This document shows, one piece after another, positions 9,562-17,643 of a DNA stretch of 45,781 nt. Source of the stretch: Hellea sp. (GTDB lineage: Bacteria > Pseudomonadota > Alphaproteobacteria > Caulobacterales > Maricaulaceae). Positions within the stretch are counted from its first letter, which is position 1; each line of letters opens with the position of its first letter. Both the position numbers and the translations under genes were made by a program. Where the stretch lies: positions 155,577-201,357 of the forward strand of contig JABABK010000001.1 of assembly GCA_014238285.1 (NCBI GenBank). Reading direction: 5' to 3'. The notes under the pieces were generated by a model. That model was not told where the DNA came from. It saw nothing but the letters and a program-made list of their open reading frames with translations, and did no database searches.

Positions 9562-10089
9562 CTAATGTCCAATTCCCATGCGCTCTTCGAAGCGGCGGAT
9601 GAAGTTTATCTGGTCTTGATTGATCGGTGTTTCCGTGACGGCAATGTCTTGTAGCATGGCGGATAGCTCCATGGATTCTGCTTTGCTGATTTTAACGCGC
9701 AGCAAATCAACCATCGGGAAAAGCGCGCTTTCGGCCTGCGTTAAATATTGCGACAGGCTTCGCATTTGCACCACCATATCAGCGGCTTCATCAGAGGGTA
9801 ATTGCATATGGGCCGTCAACTGCGTTGCGATCGCCTTGGCCTGCGCTTCGGAGACCCGGCCAACATCATCCATGCGGGCAATGGAAATCATCAGGACCGC
9901 CGCGGCTTCCAGCGGGTTCTCCACCAAAGCCAGGCCTTGCTTGCCAGCCTTTTTGCGGTAGCGCATTTTACGAGGGAGGTTGCTAATTTCTTGAGCTGTA
10001 TCTGCGATCTCCCGCGCGCCTTTAGACGCCCGGCCAAGCCAGTAAACCAAAGTTGCTATGGCGATAAGGGCTGAAATGATGATGTGCAT
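9562..10089 (-). CDS. Membrane-anchored TerB-like protein
   Basis: The protein has 175 residues from the ATG at 10089. It has one N-terminal membrane segment (IIISALIAIATLVYWLG), a basic linker (RKMRYRKKAGKQ), and an all-helical C-terminal domain of about 110 residues. That domain (AAAVLMISIARMDDVGRVSEAQ, then QINFIRRFEERMG) resembles the TerB/DjlA-N helical fold, recognised by pattern only. I chose the ATG at 10089 because GGGA lies just upstream. The longer frame opening with TTG at 10131 begins exactly on a -35-like TTGACT and is better read as promoter. Confidence 0.65.
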   Translation of the reverse strand: MHIIISALIAIATLVYWLGRASKGAREIADTAQEISNLPRKMRYRKKAGKQGLALVENPLEAAAVLMISIARMDDVGRVSEAQAKAIATQLTAHMQLPSDEAADMVVQMRSLSQYLTQAESALFPMVDLLRVKISKAESMELSAMLQDIAVTETPINQDQINFIRRFEERMGIGH

Positions 10090-10103
10090 GATTATCCCAC
10101 AAG

Positions 10104-10131
10104 ATAGTATTGTTGGGATCGTTATAGTCAA
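10104..10131 (-). promoter_or_regulatory. Predicted sigma70-type promoter of the TerB-like gene
   Basis: On the minus strand, TTGACT (10131-10126) and TACTAT (10109-10104) are separated by 16 bases. Transcription would begin about ten bases before the ATG at 10089, leaving a short leader that contains the GGGA ribosome binding site. The match to the -35 consensus is good and to the -10 consensus moderate. Confidence 0.45.
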
Positions 10132-10164
10132 GGTTTTGGTTTAACTCAATAAGAGATCAATCGT

Positions 10165-11229
10165 TTAAATTTGGGCCTTACGTCCTCTAATTTTATCTCG
10201 AAATTTTTTATCCAAAGGATATTCGACGAAACGATAAAGCAAGATCGCCATCAAATTTATCCCAATGAATGCCAAAGGTACGAAAATGATTTTTTCGTAA
10301 AAATCAAAGCCAAGCATTTCTAATAAATAGGCGACGATCCAGTGGCATAAGAAAACGGCATAGGCGATTTTCCCCAGCTGGTTTCCTCGTTTTATTATGG
10401 GGCTTTCTTTGGGTATTCGACTTTCTATATCTAATAGCGCCCATAACATAAATGCAGCCAAAATTGTATGTAGTGGCAAGCCATAAAATTTGGATTTAAA
10501 ATATGGGGTCCATCCGGCATGCTCGCTACTAAAGCCCCAAACTAAGTTTGCAAAAATAAAGTGGCAGACAAAAATTAGAATAAATAATACGGCAATAAAA
10601 TTCGTTAATTTGTATTTTTGCCTAATATAGTAAATTGCTGCACCAGACGCAAAAGCAATTGATGCCCCGGATACAGACATATACCTCTCCACAAATATTA
10701 TATCCTGTGTGTGGTGATAAAATAAAACTGCAATTGATATAGCGAGCCAAATGAGAACGATCCAAAACCGTCGGCAAAGTACGAGCATTAAAGCATAGAA
10801 AATGAGCTCGACTCGTAAACTCCAACCTTGTGAAATCACCAATCGTGGCTCTTCAGATGTAATGAAAGTGACGTTTATTAGCCAAGCGGATAAGCTTTCA
10901 GGTATTGACGTCATCGTTACAGCTCGAATGTTTATTACGGCTTGAGGGTTAATTAAATTGCTAACCCAAATTGTTAAGCAGGCGAGAAATAAACAAACCC
11001 AATAAACAGGAAAAATTCGCAGTAGTCGATTTAGCCCGTATCGTAGAATTCCTATGTGGTCTGTATAGACTTCTTTGATAATCAACGTCATCAAATAACC
11101 ACTAATTACATAAAAACCAAAAACAGCGTAAAAACCTTGCCACCACATCAAAAGAGGCCAAATGTGCCCACAAGCGACCATCATAGCGAGTATATAGCGG
11201 TAGGTTCCCAGCATGCGTGCCCATATCAT
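10165..11229 (-). CDS. Acyltransferase family 3 (OafA/YrhL-like) membrane protein
   Basis: This 354-residue multispanning protein begins GTYRYILAMMVACGHIWP, where the His matches the conserved histidine near the start of acyltransferase_3 proteins. It is followed by FGFYVISGYLMTLII and RLLRIFPVYWVCLF (the conserved R-x-x-R-I-x-P-x-Y/W motif). About ten membrane segments are visible. Such enzymes O-acetylate or acylate LPS, peptidoglycan or exopolysaccharide sugars. The gene is clearly AT-rich next to its neighbours, which is common for horizontally moved surface-modification genes. It stands alone, without other polysaccharide genes. Confidence 0.88.
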   Translation of the reverse strand: MIWARMLGTYRYILAMMVACGHIWPLLMWWQGFYAVFGFYVISGYLMTLIIKEVYTDHIGILRYGLNRLLRIFPVYWVCLFLACLTIWVSNLINPQAVINIRAVTMTSIPESLSAWLINVTFITSEEPRLVISQGWSLRVELIFYALMLVLCRRFWIVLIWLAISIAVLFYHHTQDIIFVERYMSVSGASIAFASGAAIYYIRQKYKLTNFIAVLFILIFVCHFIFANLVWGFSSEHAGWTPYFKSKFYGLPLHTILAAFMLWALLDIESRIPKESPIIKRGNQLGKIAYAVFLCHWIVAYLLEMLGFDFYEKIIFVPLAFIGINLMAILLYRFVEYPLDKKFRDKIRGRKAQI

Positions 11230-11291
11230 GAATAATCATATGGAAAAGATATTTTCGCGAATCTAATGATTTTTCATGGTGTTAAGTCAGC

Positions 11292-12395
11292 TTAAAATTG
11301 TAACAAGGCCGCCCCGAATAGGATTTCATCTGGCAAAATGCCAAGTCCAGGGCGACTCGGGAGCGGTATCTTTCCGTTTTCCACGACTATCCCATTCTTA
11401 GGATCATAATGGTTTGTGATGTAAGGCGCGGCGATCCAGACGCCTTGAAGTTGATCCGGATGTGTGCTGGCACCCATATGGACACAGGCCGCCGCGATGA
11501 TGTCGCCGCCCCAACTATCATCACAGGTATGGGGTATGCCGCGCGCCGCTGCCATGTTCCGGAACTGCATCATTGGCTCTAATCCGCCTAACCGCGTAAG
11601 CTTCATGCCAAAGCCGTCCACATAACCTTCATCTAAGGCGCACGCAGTAGTTTCAAGATTAATAGCATTTTCATCCATGTAGAGCTTATGTTTTAATTGC
11701 GGACGAATGGATTTAAGCTCTCTAATGGTATTACATGGTTGTTCTATAATCATGGGAATATGGGTACAGGCCTCGCTAAAGGCGATTGCTTCATCCATGC
11801 TCCAGCCCCGATTAGTATCGGCGATAAGGTTGATGCCAGCTCCAACGGCTTCATGAACCTTGTGCATGACTTCTATATCAATGGCCAGATCACGGCCGCC
11901 GACTTTAACCTGAAGTCTTTTATAGCCTGCGTCGACCTTGGCCTTGGCAAGCCTCGCGCTTTCATCAGGAGCATTAATGCCTAGCGCGTAATAGGAGGGG
12001 ACTAGGCTATTTTGGACGCCCCCTAAAAGCTGGGCCACGGGAACACCCGCCGCTTTGCCGAGGCAATCATAAACCGCTATATCAAGGGCGGCCTTGGCAT
12101 AATTATGGCCCATTAAAATTTGATCCATGGCCAGATGCAAGGTAGCGATATCGTCGATCTCTTGTCCGATTAATCCGGGCCCAAGCAGAGCCAGAGCTGC
12201 TCGCGCGCCGCCAGCATGACTTTCAGCATAGGTTGAGCCCAGAGGACAGGTTTCGCCCCAGCCAAATATACCGTTTTCCATGATGATTTTAACGAGCGTC
12301 GTATCCATGGCCCATAGGGTGGAATTGGCCATAGTGTAGGGGCCGTTTTGAACTTCGAGGTCGTGCTGAAAAATATGGATTTGTTTGATTTTCAC
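11292..12395 (-). CDS. Mandelate racemase/muconate lactonizing family enzyme, possibly hydroxyproline-betaine epimerase-like
   Basis: Counted from the GTG at 12395 the protein has 367 residues and opens with KIKQIHIFQHDL, the usual family start. Enolase-superfamily residues are visible: Lys164 in RLQVKVGG, metal ligands Asp193 (LIADTNRGW), Glu218 (MIIEQPC) and Asp241 (YMDENAI), Lys265 (GFGMKLTRLGG), and CDDSWGG near 292. Two opposed lysines fit 1,1-proton transfer (racemase/epimerase) chemistry on an amino acid or betaine. The general pattern recalls HpbD-type proline/hydroxyproline-betaine epimerases, but that is inference. A longer frame from the ATG at 12449 runs into the upstream gene, whose stop is four bases before the GTG. 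Confidence 0.85.
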   Translation of the reverse strand: MKIKQIHIFQHDLEVQNGPYTMANSTLWAMDTTLVKIIMENGIFGWGETCPLGSTYAESHAGGARAALALLGPGLIGQEIDDIATLHLAMDQILMGHNYAKAALDIAVYDCLGKAAGVPVAQLLGGVQNSLVPSYYALGINAPDESARLAKAKVDAGYKRLQVKVGGRDLAIDIEVMHKVHEAVGAGINLIADTNRGWSMDEAIAFSEACTHIPMIIEQPCNTIRELKSIRPQLKHKLYMDENAINLETTACALDEGYVDGFGMKLTRLGGLEPMMQFRNMAAARGIPHTCDDSWGGDIIAAACVHMGASTHPDQLQGVWIAAPYITNHYDPKNGIVVENGKIPLPSRPGLGILPDEILFGAALLQF

Positions 12396-12399
12396 GTGA

Positions 12400-13155
12400 T
12401 TATCGGCACGTGGTTGTGGGACCCATATCCACATGAAAATGATCGGCATGGGCAGCGTTGAAATCAGGTGAGAGTGTTACGCGAAAAATTTTACAGGCTT
12501 GTTTACGGGCGTCGCGTAAAAAGCGTTTACGGTCCTTATCGCCGTTCCAGTCTTTTAGGACTGAGACCACGCGGCCATCATCCAGCTCAAAGCCCATGAC
12601 ATCAAAAGCGTTGGCGTAAGAGTGCTCGCTCCACTGCCCGGAGCTATTGCCGACTTGTTTGCGGCAGGAATAGCTCCCGGCATGTTGAATTTTTTTGATC
12701 CCGCTGCCAAGATGTTTGCTGGCAGCTTTGTCCATTTCGCGCATCCAAACATAAGTTCCGACCGCGAGGGGGCACTGCATGGTGACGTCTTGAGGCTTAA
12801 GGACAGCGGCTTCACTCAGGTCAATTTCGCGGGCGACGCTCCAGCCGCAGGGGGTTGATTTGGGGCGATGAGGGTCCGCCGCGCGGGTTTGATAATCAGA
12901 CACGCTTTCGATGAGCTTGGCGCATGTGGATGAGGGCGACAGGCTTACTCTTAGAATTTGCATGTCTGTGGCAAATCCTGTTGGCGCTCTCATATCAAGT
13001 GAGCGCCAAGGCAGATGTTGGCGCGGGATGTATTTATTGGAAGCCCAGAGAACACCTGCGAGTAGAGCTAAAAAAATACCAAATCTGATCGGAAAGCTTG
13101 TGATATTTCGCCACTGATTACGAAAGCGCCGTCGCCATTTATAAGGAAGTCTCAT
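12400..13155 (-). CDS. Membrane-anchored extensin-like C-terminal domain protein
   Basis: The protein has 251 residues. A basic N-terminus is followed by one membrane segment (FGIFLALLAGVLWASNKY), with the rest likely periplasmic. The C-terminal half matches the extensin-like_C domain: CPLAVGTYVW, HSYANAFDVMGFEL and AAHADHFHVDMGP. The last two carry the His/Asp/His-x-His pattern shared with M15-type D-Ala carboxypeptidases, so zinc binding and cell-wall peptide hydrolysis are plausible. It starts six bases after the serine protease stop and is followed after four bases by the enolase-family gene, indicating one minus-strand transcript. Confidence 0.85.
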   Translation of the reverse strand: MRLPYKWRRRFRNQWRNITSFPIRFGIFLALLAGVLWASNKYIPRQHLPWRSLDMRAPTGFATDMQILRVSLSPSSTCAKLIESVSDYQTRAADPHRPKSTPCGWSVAREIDLSEAAVLKPQDVTMQCPLAVGTYVWMREMDKAASKHLGSGIKKIQHAGSYSCRKQVGNSSGQWSEHSYANAFDVMGFELDDGRVVSVLKDWNGDKDRKRFLRDARKQACKIFRVTLSPDFNAAHADHFHVDMGPTTTCR

Positions 13156-13161
13156 ACACCC

Positions 13162-13962
13162 TTATTTCACAAGACAGATAACCTGCGCAATACGTCTGTC
13201 GCGGCGATAGCTATCGGCGTAAGTGCCGTAGGTTTCTGCCTCAATGGGTTCTGCGGGGAGCCGAGTGCCGGACGGAATGAGGTCTTTAAGGTTTTTAGGC
13301 GCCACGGTGTAGATGCGGCCGCGGCGAGGGCTTTCGGCGGCGACAATACCAACCACTTCACCGTCTATGTCTAAAACGGGCGCGCCGGATAATCCGCCGA
13401 GTGATCCTTTAAGACCGCGGGTTCGGCCGATTTCTGTCCAGGCCAATATGGATTCTTCCGTATTATAACGGCCCTGAACAATCATTTTATGCCGGCCAAG
13501 TAGGGCGCCAACCGCTTCGCCGGGACGCCCTTGGGGGAAGCCAAAGAAAAATCCATATTCACCAATTTGTCTTTGCGTATTCAGATCAGCCGGTAGGGGA
13601 CGGCGTTTCCATGTTGATTTTAAAATTGCCGCGTCGCTGGCCTCGTCGACTATACTTTCAATTTTCATGGTCTTGAAGCGGCCCAGATTAAGTCCGATCT
13701 TACTGCACCCATCCACCACATGTCTTGCAGTCAGCCAAGTTCCCTGATCATCAATGGCAAAGGCTGTGCCGACACCAGATTGCGGTGTGTTTTCCACTTC
13801 GACAATAACGGCCGGGTCGCGCGGGCTCTCTTTGGGCAGTAATTCTCCCAGCTCCATGGGCGGTGGTGGTTGCGGCAAGTCTTCATGAGACGCCCGTGTG
13901 GCGTTCAAATACAGCAACAGGACAATCGTCCCGTAGATCAGCCAGTCGGGTGTCCGGCGCAT
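13162..13962 (-). CDS. Membrane-anchored trypsin-like serine protease
   Basis: The protein has 266 residues. One N-terminal membrane segment (WLIYGTIVLLLYLNA) and a Pro-rich linker lead into a chymotrypsin-fold domain. The catalytic triad can be read as His81 (WLTARHVVDGC), Asp110 (DEASDAAIL) and Ser192 (GGLSGAPVLD, matching GxSGxP). There is no PDZ domain, unlike DegP or DegS. Cys86 and Cys264 could pair. It would act in the periplasm, with substrate unknown. It lies three bases after the DUF350 gene and six before the extensin-like gene, so the three envelope genes form an operon. Confidence 0.88.
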   Translation of the reverse strand: MRRTPDWLIYGTIVLLLYLNATRASHEDLPQPPPPMELGELLPKESPRDPAVIVEVENTPQSGVGTAFAIDDQGTWLTARHVVDGCSKIGLNLGRFKTMKIESIVDEASDAAILKSTWKRRPLPADLNTQRQIGEYGFFFGFPQGRPGEAVGALLGRHKMIVQGRYNTEESILAWTEIGRTRGLKGSLGGLSGAPVLDIDGEVVGIVAAESPRRGRIYTVAPKNLKDLIPSGTRLPAEPIEAETYGTYADSYRRDRRIAQVICLVK

Positions 13963-13965
13963 GAT

Positions 13966-14379
13966 CTATCCTGCGATAGCAAAGGCCAGCACTATAGATC
14001 CAGCGAGCTTAAACGCTGCCAGTACAAGTGCCGGGGCCGTTTCATTATCTTCGATGCGCTGCGGCATGCCTTTAAAAATAAAGTCCGTGAAGCGAAATAA
14101 GAATAGTTGTAAAAATAAGCTGGTTGTGCCCCAAATCGCCACATCTATGAGGCCTATTTTGTGAATCATACAGGCCGCGAGAGGGAGCGCTAGGCTAATA
14201 ATCAAAGCCGAAAAAGAGACTGCCGCCGCCATATTGCCGTTTTGGACCAGCTCGAGTTCTTTGTGAGGTGTTAGTTTAACGTAGATGACAACGCCAACCA
14301 CATAGATTGCGGTGACCACCAAGAGATAGAGCAATAATGCCGGAAATCCATTGGCGAGACTGTTAAGGGCCTGATCCAT
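13966..14379 (-). CDS. DUF350 family small membrane protein
   Basis: The protein has 137 residues and four predicted membrane helices. The central segment QNGNMAAAVSFSALIISLALPLA is the hallmark of DUF350, whose members usually occur as repeated two-helix units. Their function is not established. It is the first gene of the envelope operon followed by the serine protease and the extensin-like protein, which suggests a role tied to the inner membrane or cell wall. Confidence 0.8.
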   Translation of the reverse strand: MDQALNSLANGFPALLLYLLVVTAIYVVGVVIYVKLTPHKELELVQNGNMAAAVSFSALIISLALPLAACMIHKIGLIDVAIWGTTSLFLQLFLFRFTDFIFKGMPQRIEDNETAPALVLAAFKLAGSIVLAFAIAG

Positions 14380-14462
14380 ATTTATCCTAAATAAATTCTA
14401 AACGCTAATATTTCCAAAGTCTTTAAGTGATTAATTGTCTTTGGCCAAGCGCCGTTTTTCAC

Positions 14463-15611
14463 TTATTTTTCTTTTTCTAGTTTTCTCTTTTGGGAGGCGC
14501 GCATTTTTTCGCTTTCGGACTTTAGTTGTCCGCAAGCTGCGAGGATATCCCGGCCACGGGGCGTGCGAATGGGCGCGGCGTAACCGGCTTTATTGACTAG
14601 AACGCCAAAGCGCTCGATGGTGGCCCAATCAGAGCATTCATAAGGGCTGTCGGGCCAAGGATTAAACGGGATCAAATTGACCTTTGCCGGAATGCCTTCG
14701 AGCAGCCTGATAAGCTCGCGCGCATGTTTCGGGCTGTCATTAATGCCCTTGAGCATAACATATTCAAAGGTGATCCGGCGAGCATTGGAAAGACCGGGAT
14801 AATTGCGGCAGGCTTCCATTAGGTCGACCAGCGGGTATTTGCGATTAATCGGCATGATTTGCTCGCGCAGTTCGTCATTGGCCGCGTGGAGCGAGATCGC
14901 CAGCATGGCATTGGTGCGCTCGCCTATTTTGGCAATGTCTGGGACAACGCCAGATGTGGATACCGTGACGCGGCGACGACCAATGGCAAGGCCCGTATCG
15001 TCCGCGAGTATATCAATGGCAGCGGCGACGTTATCCGTATTATAAAGAGGCTCGCCCATGCCCATGAAAACCACATTGGTGAGCTTGCGGTTTTCCTGCG
15101 TGGTCGGCCATTCGCCTAGATCGTCCCGCGTCATCATCACTTGCAGGACAATCTCTTGCGCTGTGAGATTTCGCACCAATCTTTGCGTGCCCGTATGGCA
15201 AAACTTACAGGTCAGCGTACAACCCACTTGCGAGGACACACAGAGCGCGCCAGTTTTAGAGACATTAGGAATAAACACGCTCTCAACTTCAATCCCAGGC
15301 GCCATGCGCACGAGATATTTTCGCGTGCCATCAACACTGACTTGGCGCTCGATAATTTCGGGCCGCGTGAGAGAGAAATGCTCGGCCAGTTTAACTTGCA
15401 TGGGCTTTGCCACATTGCTCATCTGGTCAAATTCGGTCACGCCGTGATTATATATCCACTGAAAGACTTGCGAGGTTCGCATTTTTAGCTTTTTAGGATC
15501 AATCCCGATCGCCGCGAGATGCTCACTAATTTGCGCGCGCGAAAGCCCTGGCAGACGGATTTTGTCATCTGCTTTAATCTCGGGCGCGTTGGATATCAGG
15601 GTCGTAGACAT
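14463..15611 (-). CDS. rlmN: Dual-specificity 23S rRNA A2503/tRNA A37 C2-methyltransferase RlmN
   Basis: The protein has 382 residues from the ATG at 15611, which has AAGGG upstream. It is a radical SAM enzyme with the cluster ligands Cys131, Cys135 and Cys138 in [16 protein letters not shown]. Other RlmN marks are [32 protein letters not shown] and the C-terminal [12 protein letters not shown], whose Cys forms the methyl-enzyme intermediate. It methylates A2503 in 23S rRNA and A37 in some tRNAs. The frame stays open to 15776, but that extension overlaps the divergent gene and lacks family similarity. Confidence 0.96.
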   Translation of the reverse strand: MSTTLISNAPEIKADDKIRLPGLSRAQISEHLAAIGIDPKKLKMRTSQVFQWIYNHGVTEFDQMSNVAKPMQVKLAEHFSLTRPEIIERQVSVDGTRKYLVRMAPGIEVESVFIPNVSKTGALCVSSQVGCTLTCKFCHTGTQRLVRNLTAQEIVLQVMMTRDDLGEWPTTQENRKLTNVVFMGMGEPLYNTDNVAAAIDILADDTGLAIGRRRVTVSTSGVVPDIAKIGERTNAMLAISLHAANDELREQIMPINRKYPLVDLMEACRNYPGLSNARRITFEYVMLKGINDSPKHARELIRLLEGIPAKVNLIPFNPWPDSPYECSDWATIERFGVLVNKAGYAAPIRTPRGRDILAACGQLKSESEKMRASQKRKLEKEK

Positions 15612-15738
15612 GGCGCGGCCCTTAACATGGGGATACGGAATTGCAAAGGGGGAAGCGGTTATGCTGCCTAGGGGTGAAGGCATATATTGACTACGGGAAC
15701 TGAATCTCGATAAAGGGGACGTATTAGAGGGGTTTGAG

Positions 15739-16290
15739 TTGACTATAATTGTGGCTTTGGCGGATAAAAAATACACATGGTTAGGTCACAATGATGCGGC
15801 GACATTAGGAAATACGCCTATGACTAACCTGAATCCGTGGGTACGGTTTGGTTCTTGGGCATTGGGTTTATCAGGAAATTCAGCTCTTCAGCAAACATTG
15901 GAATCACATGTGTCTGAGCTGGAAGCATGTGATAATAACCCTTCATCTGTGATTAAAGCAATGAAGAGTATTTTTCGTGCGCGAAGAATAAGTGGTTTTG
16001 ATACGGCGAAAACAAAACATAAATTGGGTATTTGGTGTATTTTGATAAATGATAACGGCAGTATTTGGGATATTGACCAAGATTTGTCTTTTACCAAAAT
16101 ACCAGCAGGTGTTCTTTGTGCCGCCGGATCTGGAGGTAGATACGCTAAAGGCGCAGACCACGCTACTATCCATATTAGCTGCCTAATTTCAGCTAAAACA
16201 CGCGTTTCTTTAGCTGTAAATTCTGCTATCGTAAATGACGTAACGTGTCCTGGAAGCGCCGTAATTACCCAGCTGATTGTGAAGAGATAA
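15739..16290 (+). CDS. Divergent proteasome/HslV-fold (Ntn hydrolase-like) protein A, keeps Thr1
   Basis: The protein has 183 residues and starts at TTG 15739, with GAGGGG six bases upstream. It aligns gap-free by eye with the start of HslV: Thr1 directly after Met ([11 protein letters not shown]), then TLGNTPM at 21-27, where HslV has TLGNTVM. Later [15 protein letters not shown] matches the HslV loop GSGGPYA. The general-base and helper positions differ: LGHND replaces the G-x-D at 17 with Asn, and NPW puts Trp at Lys33. Activity is therefore doubtful. It is AT-rich, stands next to a second copy, and has no HslU-like ATPase nearby. The fold call is from pattern recognition, not a search. 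Confidence 0.6.
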   Translation: MTIIVALADKKYTWLGHNDAATLGNTPMTNLNPWVRFGSWALGLSGNSALQQTLESHVSELEACDNNPSSVIKAMKSIFRARRISGFDTAKTKHKLGIWCILINDNGSIWDIDQDLSFTKIPAGVLCAAGSGGRYAKGADHATIHISCLISAKTRVSLAVNSAIVNDVTCPGSAVITQLIVKR

Positions 16291-16295
16291 ATGCA

Positions 16296-16841
16296 ATGAT
16301 TATTACCGCTATAACAGATGGGCATGAAGTCTGGCTTGGGCATAACAATACTGTGGTCTTGGATCACTCACCTATTTCAGAGGACCAAAATCCATGGATA
16401 TATTTTGGCAACTGGGTTTTGGGAGTTACTGGGGAGACATACGTTAGGCAGTTTCTTGATACCAATGTCGATAAATTAGAAAAAGAGGCTGGTTCAGTTT
16501 CTGAAGTCATCAGATGTTTGGCCGAAATCTTAATTGAAGAAAATCTTTATTCTGAAGACGACGATAATGCGGCGCCTTCTTTTAATATTTATTGTATATT
16601 GGCAAATAATGACGGTCGCGTTTTTGATTTAGATTCGTCGTTCTCTGTTACAAAAATTCCAAATGGTAAAGCATGGGCACGGGGTGATGGCATTGATTAT
16701 GTCTTGGGCGCGGACCACGTTATTAGAGAAATTAAACCAAAGTTATCCAATGAAGAGCGACTGAAAATTGTAACGGAAGCTGCAATGGCAAATGATATCG
16801 ACTGTCCCGGTAAGGCAATAATGGCTAAGTTGGTTGTATAA
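16296..16841 (+). CDS. Divergent proteasome/HslV-fold protein B, lacks N-terminal Thr
   Basis: The protein has 181 residues from the ATG at 16296, with GAAGAG at 16281-16286 as ribosome binding site. The frame is open from 16245, but that part overlaps the end of protein A. It is a paralogue of A: WLGHNN, DQNPWIYFGNWVLGVTG, DLDSSFSVTKIPNG, YVLGADHV and NDIDCPGKAIMAKLVV each have a partner in A. The first residue after Met is Ile, and on alignment Met itself occupies the Thr1 position, so the nucleophile is absent. The start is five bases after the stop of A, so both should be made together. Function unknown. Confidence 0.6.
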   Translation: MIITAITDGHEVWLGHNNTVVLDHSPISEDQNPWIYFGNWVLGVTGETYVRQFLDTNVDKLEKEAGSVSEVIRCLAEILIEENLYSEDDDNAAPSFNIYCILANNDGRVFDLDSSFSVTKIPNGKAWARGDGIDYVLGADHVIREIKPKLSNEERLKIVTEAAMANDIDCPGKAIMAKLVV

Positions 16842-16873
16842 CTAGCAGGACATATTGGTTCTTACTGGAAGAC

Positions 16874-16907
16874 CCTTCGAGACGCACCTAAAGGTGCTCC
16901 TCAGGAT
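16874..16907. repeat. Single palindromic REP-like repeat
   Basis: CCTTCGAGACGCACC and GGTGCTCCTCAGGAT flank the loop TAAA; the core stem GCACC/GGTGC is perfect. The arrangement CTTCGAGACGC...GCTCCTCAGGA is one I recall as a common intergenic palindrome in alphaproteobacteria (not checked). It lies between the proteasome-like pair and the 3' end of nsrR and may also act as a terminator. Confidence 0.5.
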
Positions 16908-16914
16908 TGTTTGT

Positions 16915-17373
16915 TTAAATGTGGTATGATTGAGTTTGGCCTAACAGAAGCACACCAATTTCTGATCCCTCGGGCGCAATATCCGCTAGTGTAAACTTCT
17001 CCATAGCCCCGTAAAACGCCTGCTCCGCTTCGGCGAGAGCGAAGCGCAGACCGCAGCTTGGGCTGATGCAACAAGTTCCGCCGTCTTGTTTCATGCAATC
17101 GACAAGTGGCGTACCTGCGCTGGCTTCGGTGGCTTTCAGAACTGCGCCAACATTAATATCTTTGGGCAGCCAGTTAAGAGACAGTCCGCCCGTGCGTCCG
17201 CGTTCGGACTTTATATAGCCAGAGCGTGTCAGCCATTGGGCCGCCTTGGCCACGTGATGGAAGGAAATGTCATAGGCTTCCGCTATTTGCCCTGCTGTCG
17301 ACTTTGGCTCATCCGTGCTGGCCAGATAAATCAAGACCCGTAAGGCGTAGTCAGAAAAAGTCGTGATGTTCAT
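16915..17373 (-). CDS. nsrR: Rrf2 family regulator, NsrR type
   Basis: The protein has 152 residues. The N-terminal winged helix (MNITTFSDYALRVLIYLAS, then SGYIKSERGRTGGLSL) is followed by the cluster-binding region with Cys93, Cys101/102 and Cys107 in CMKQDGGTCCISPSC. NsrR holds an NO-sensitive Fe-S cluster and represses nitric-oxide defence genes. It is divergent from a small membrane protein and a truncated globin gene. The shared 100-base interval holds palindromes that could be its operator. RirA/IscR-type sensing is an alternative, but the globin neighbour favours NO. Confidence 0.88.
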   Translation of the reverse strand: MNITTFSDYALRVLIYLASTDEPKSTAGQIAEAYDISFHHVAKAAQWLTRSGYIKSERGRTGGLSLNWLPKDINVGAVLKATEASAGTPLVDCMKQDGGTCCISPSCGLRFALAEAEQAFYGAMEKFTLADIAPEGSEIGVLLLGQTQSYHI

Positions 17374-17411
17374 AAATCGCCATATTTGTTAGTTGCGGAT
17401 TCACCTGCCGC

Positions 17412-17462
17412 TTGACTCTGTATAAACAATGTTTATTTAATACGCAAATTAAATACGTATTA
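17412..17462 (+). promoter_or_regulatory. Promoter with AT-rich palindromes, candidate NsrR operator
   Basis: TTGACT (17412-17417) and TTTAAT (17436-17441) are spaced 18 bases apart and face the globin operon. Overlapping the -10 is the inverted repeat ATTTAATACGCAAATTAAAT (17435-17454: 7-bp arms, 6-base spacer), followed by the perfect palindrome AATACGTATT (17452-17461). A repressor bound here would block the promoter. Assignment to NsrR is inferred from the divergent regulator gene. Confidence 0.55.
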
Positions 17463-17473
17463 AAAGGTTTGTC

Positions 17474-17641
17474 ATGCCAATTCTAAGAGGTCTCGCCACA
17501 TTATTCCTACTGCCGGGAACATTAGTGATCAACGCTCTGGATGTTTCTGTGGAACAGGACGGCGGTATATTGCGATCATTTGTGAACATGATTTTCTGGG
17601 GTATTGTGGCGGTCGTGGTGATGCTGCCCGTCATGTTTTAG
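17474..17641 (+). CDS. 55-residue membrane protein in NO-response operon
   Basis: Reading from the ATG at 17474 gives MPILRGLATLFLLPG at the N-terminus and ends with VAVVVMLPVMF before TAG. Two hydrophobic segments flank a short polar loop (DVSVEQDGGILR). AAGG at 17464-17467 is well placed as ribosome binding site. The globin gene starts three bases after its stop, so the two are co-translated. No family is recognised. A role in NO or oxygen handling at the membrane is inferred from context only. Confidence 0.65.
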   Translation: MPILRGLATLFLLPGTLVINALDVSVEQDGGILRSFVNMIFWGIVAVVVMLPVMF

Positions 17642-17643
17642 GC

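Noticed and set aside
12396-12449. ATG start of the enolase-superfamily gene at 12449
   Set aside because: It lies inside the extensin-like gene in another frame, and family similarity begins at the GTG at 12395.
15744-15749. TATAAT as a -10 element at the start of proteasome-like gene A
   Set aside because: No -35 lies at the right distance, and the bases are better explained as the first codons after the TTG start.
15612-15776. N-terminal extension of rlmN to 15776
   Set aside because: The extra residues show no RlmN similarity and overlap the divergent gene; the ATG at 15611 has a proper ribosome binding site.
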